Positions 62,511 to 64,000 of a DNA stretch of 64,000 bases are shown in pieces. This stretch comes from Cryptomeria japonica (taxonomy: Eukaryota > Streptophyta > Pinopsida > Cupressales > Cupressaceae), in contig NC_081413.1 of NCBI RefSeq assembly GCF_030272615.1, positions 144,562,476-144,626,475 of the forward strand, written 5' to 3'. Every line of letters starts with the position of its first letter. Position 1 is the stretch's first letter. The translations under genes were made by a program, and so were the position numbers. The notes under the pieces were generated by a model, which did no database searches, was not told the DNA's origin, and was given only the letters and a program-made list of their open reading frames with translations.

Positions 62511-64000
62511 TTTACATTTGGTCAATAACAGTCAACCATCCTTTTGGATTTTTCAAAGATATCCGCTTGAGAATTGGATCCTGATGCTCTTGTTGACTAT
62601 TAGACCATACAAATTCCATGCTCTGGACAAGAAGGGCCATATTCTCCATATCTCTATCTGAATTCTCTTCGCAATGATTAGAATAACAAAAATTTAGTCT
62701 GCAACTTTCTCTAGCATCATCATTTGTCAAAAGGGAGATTGCATGCCATGAAATAAGAACAGTTTGCCACAAGAATTAATGCATAAGCATGAGCTAGGTC
62801 GGGCCCCAAAGTGGGTTCGACTAAAAAAAATTTCGTTTTCAAGTGACTGGCCTTCAAAATGCTTCAAACACCTTAAACACACCTCTAAAAATGATCAACA
62901 TTGTTTTCGGATCATCACACTGAATTTTGCAACCTTTAGGCAATTACGCCACATTTTCACATTTAATCGCGAAGATGTAATTTTCAATCTTGTCAAAACA
63001 CCTTTCTGGACCTTGAAAATTTACAGGCATGTATTTTGATATACAAGCATGAACACTGCCAAGCGGTTTCTCAAGACGAGTCCTGAGTGAAGAGATATTA
63101 ACTAGCAAAAATGGCAAATTGGCTTTGTCGACACTACGGACCTGATGAAGTCAATGTTCTGGCAACACATGATGCCTTTCTCAAAAATATCAAACGACCT
63201 TTGTAGGCCCTCAAATTTGAAACATAGGTACCTTGAAGTACATATTAAAACTTAGAATTCTCAATTCGATCGCAAGACTGACAGGATGCAAATGGTATGC
63301 TCATGAAAATGGCTACATTAACTGATATATCACTGAAAGTGCAGAAGACTGAAAATGATAGTTCAATGAACCCTTTTGCAAACCGACTAAACGAAATGGT
63401 AGGAGCCTGAAATTGGAAACATAGCTCATCATTTACACCAACATTAGCCTAGAACAAACATTGTGTCATAACACTCACTGAGGTAACTTTTACACTTATG
63501 CAAAACAGGGCTCCGACTAGCTGTCGAAACAGGGACTTGTCAAAACACGCAAACTGCAAACGGATTGATCTTCAAAAACTAAGCAAACAGATTCATTAAT
63601 ACTTGAAACTTTGTAGGCTAACTCACATTTATGCATGCAATTTAATCCATTTTTAATTTCTTCATGACAATCAATAGGGAAAAAGATATAAATACCCAAA
63701 GTAGGCTACTCAATAAAATCTGCATTTGTGCCTAAAATGCACTTTCAGCTCACCCCTCGAAATGGGTACCTGATAAACTTATTTAAATTGAATTCTAAAA
63801 GTTGCACATCATTGAATAGGCCAAATGAAAGGTGTACAACATATTTCCCGAGCCTTACCCCATGAAAATCATTTGGCTCCATTTTACCCTCTCGCAAACT
63901 AGGCCATTCAAACTGACTCATTTGGAAATGTAAAGCAAAAATTTGAATTGGGCATCTAAACTTGACTCAATTTTAATGAGTCCCAATAGGTTGCTCAATA
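62511..64000. other. Unassigned DNA to right edge
   Basis: No gene, LTR end or clear repeat recognised. Short open frames lack motifs. Confidence 0.4.

Overview
This 64 kb window looks like intergenic DNA from a large, repeat-rich land-plant genome, most likely a gymnosperm (inference from element types, AT-richness and nesting depth; no host gene confirms it). I see no intact host gene, no tRNA or rRNA gene and no CRISPR array. Nearly everything recognisable is LTR retrotransposon, stacked by successive insertions. Five nesting events are supported by target-site duplications (TSDs) read directly from the sequence.

Layout. (A) 1-19941: a giant Tat/Ogre-type Ty3/gypsy element on the minus strand. 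Its 5' LTR is 18757-19941, its primer-binding site 18736-18753, and its 3' LTR runs off the left edge at 1-271. In element order it carries gag, protease, a G-patch domain, RT, two RNase H domains and integrase, all broken by stops. An antisense plant-mobile-domain (PMD) pseudogene lies between integrase and the 3' LTR. Its 5' leader holds insertion A1 (14626-18286, TSD TAGAT), a rearranged Sirevirus-like copy ending in a 2 x 533 bp LTR palindrome. (B) 19942-26794: worn LTR-element remnants, a solo-LTR-like promoter, and a cluster of palindromes at 25.3-25.8 kb. (D) 26800-52373: a gag-only, Sirevirus-like Ty1/copia element on the plus strand with 2.58 kb LTRs and TSD ACCTT. Three insertions sit inside it: D1 (29431-37350, TSD GGTAG), a Tat-like gag-protease element with no RT or integrase; D2 (38431-46012), a Sirevirus-like element with gag plus an env-position ORF and no pol; and D3 (47771-49279, TSD GAGAG), a solo LTR. 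(E) 52379-55847: an unrecognised reading frame interrupted by a solo LTR at 52803-53681, then unassigned DNA. (F/G) 55848-59743: one LTR broken by a second copia element of the same family, which keeps its 3' LTR, PPTs and RT/RNase H end. (H) 59744-64000: no recognised gene; it holds a GC-richer, promoter-like block and imperfect repeats.

How the parts work together. A once encoded a full replication set. D, D1, D2 and A1 lack RT and integrase, so they would have depended on enzymes made by related autonomous copies. They keep the cis signals (LTRs, PBS, PPT) plus gag, the minimum expected of a trans-mobilised element. The observations most worth following are the A1 palindrome, the GTTAGCGCTTTTG arrays upstream of both the sense gag and the antisense PMD of A, a four-times-repeated hairpin with a GTGCAC palindrome in D1, and the env-position ORF family shared by A1 and D2.
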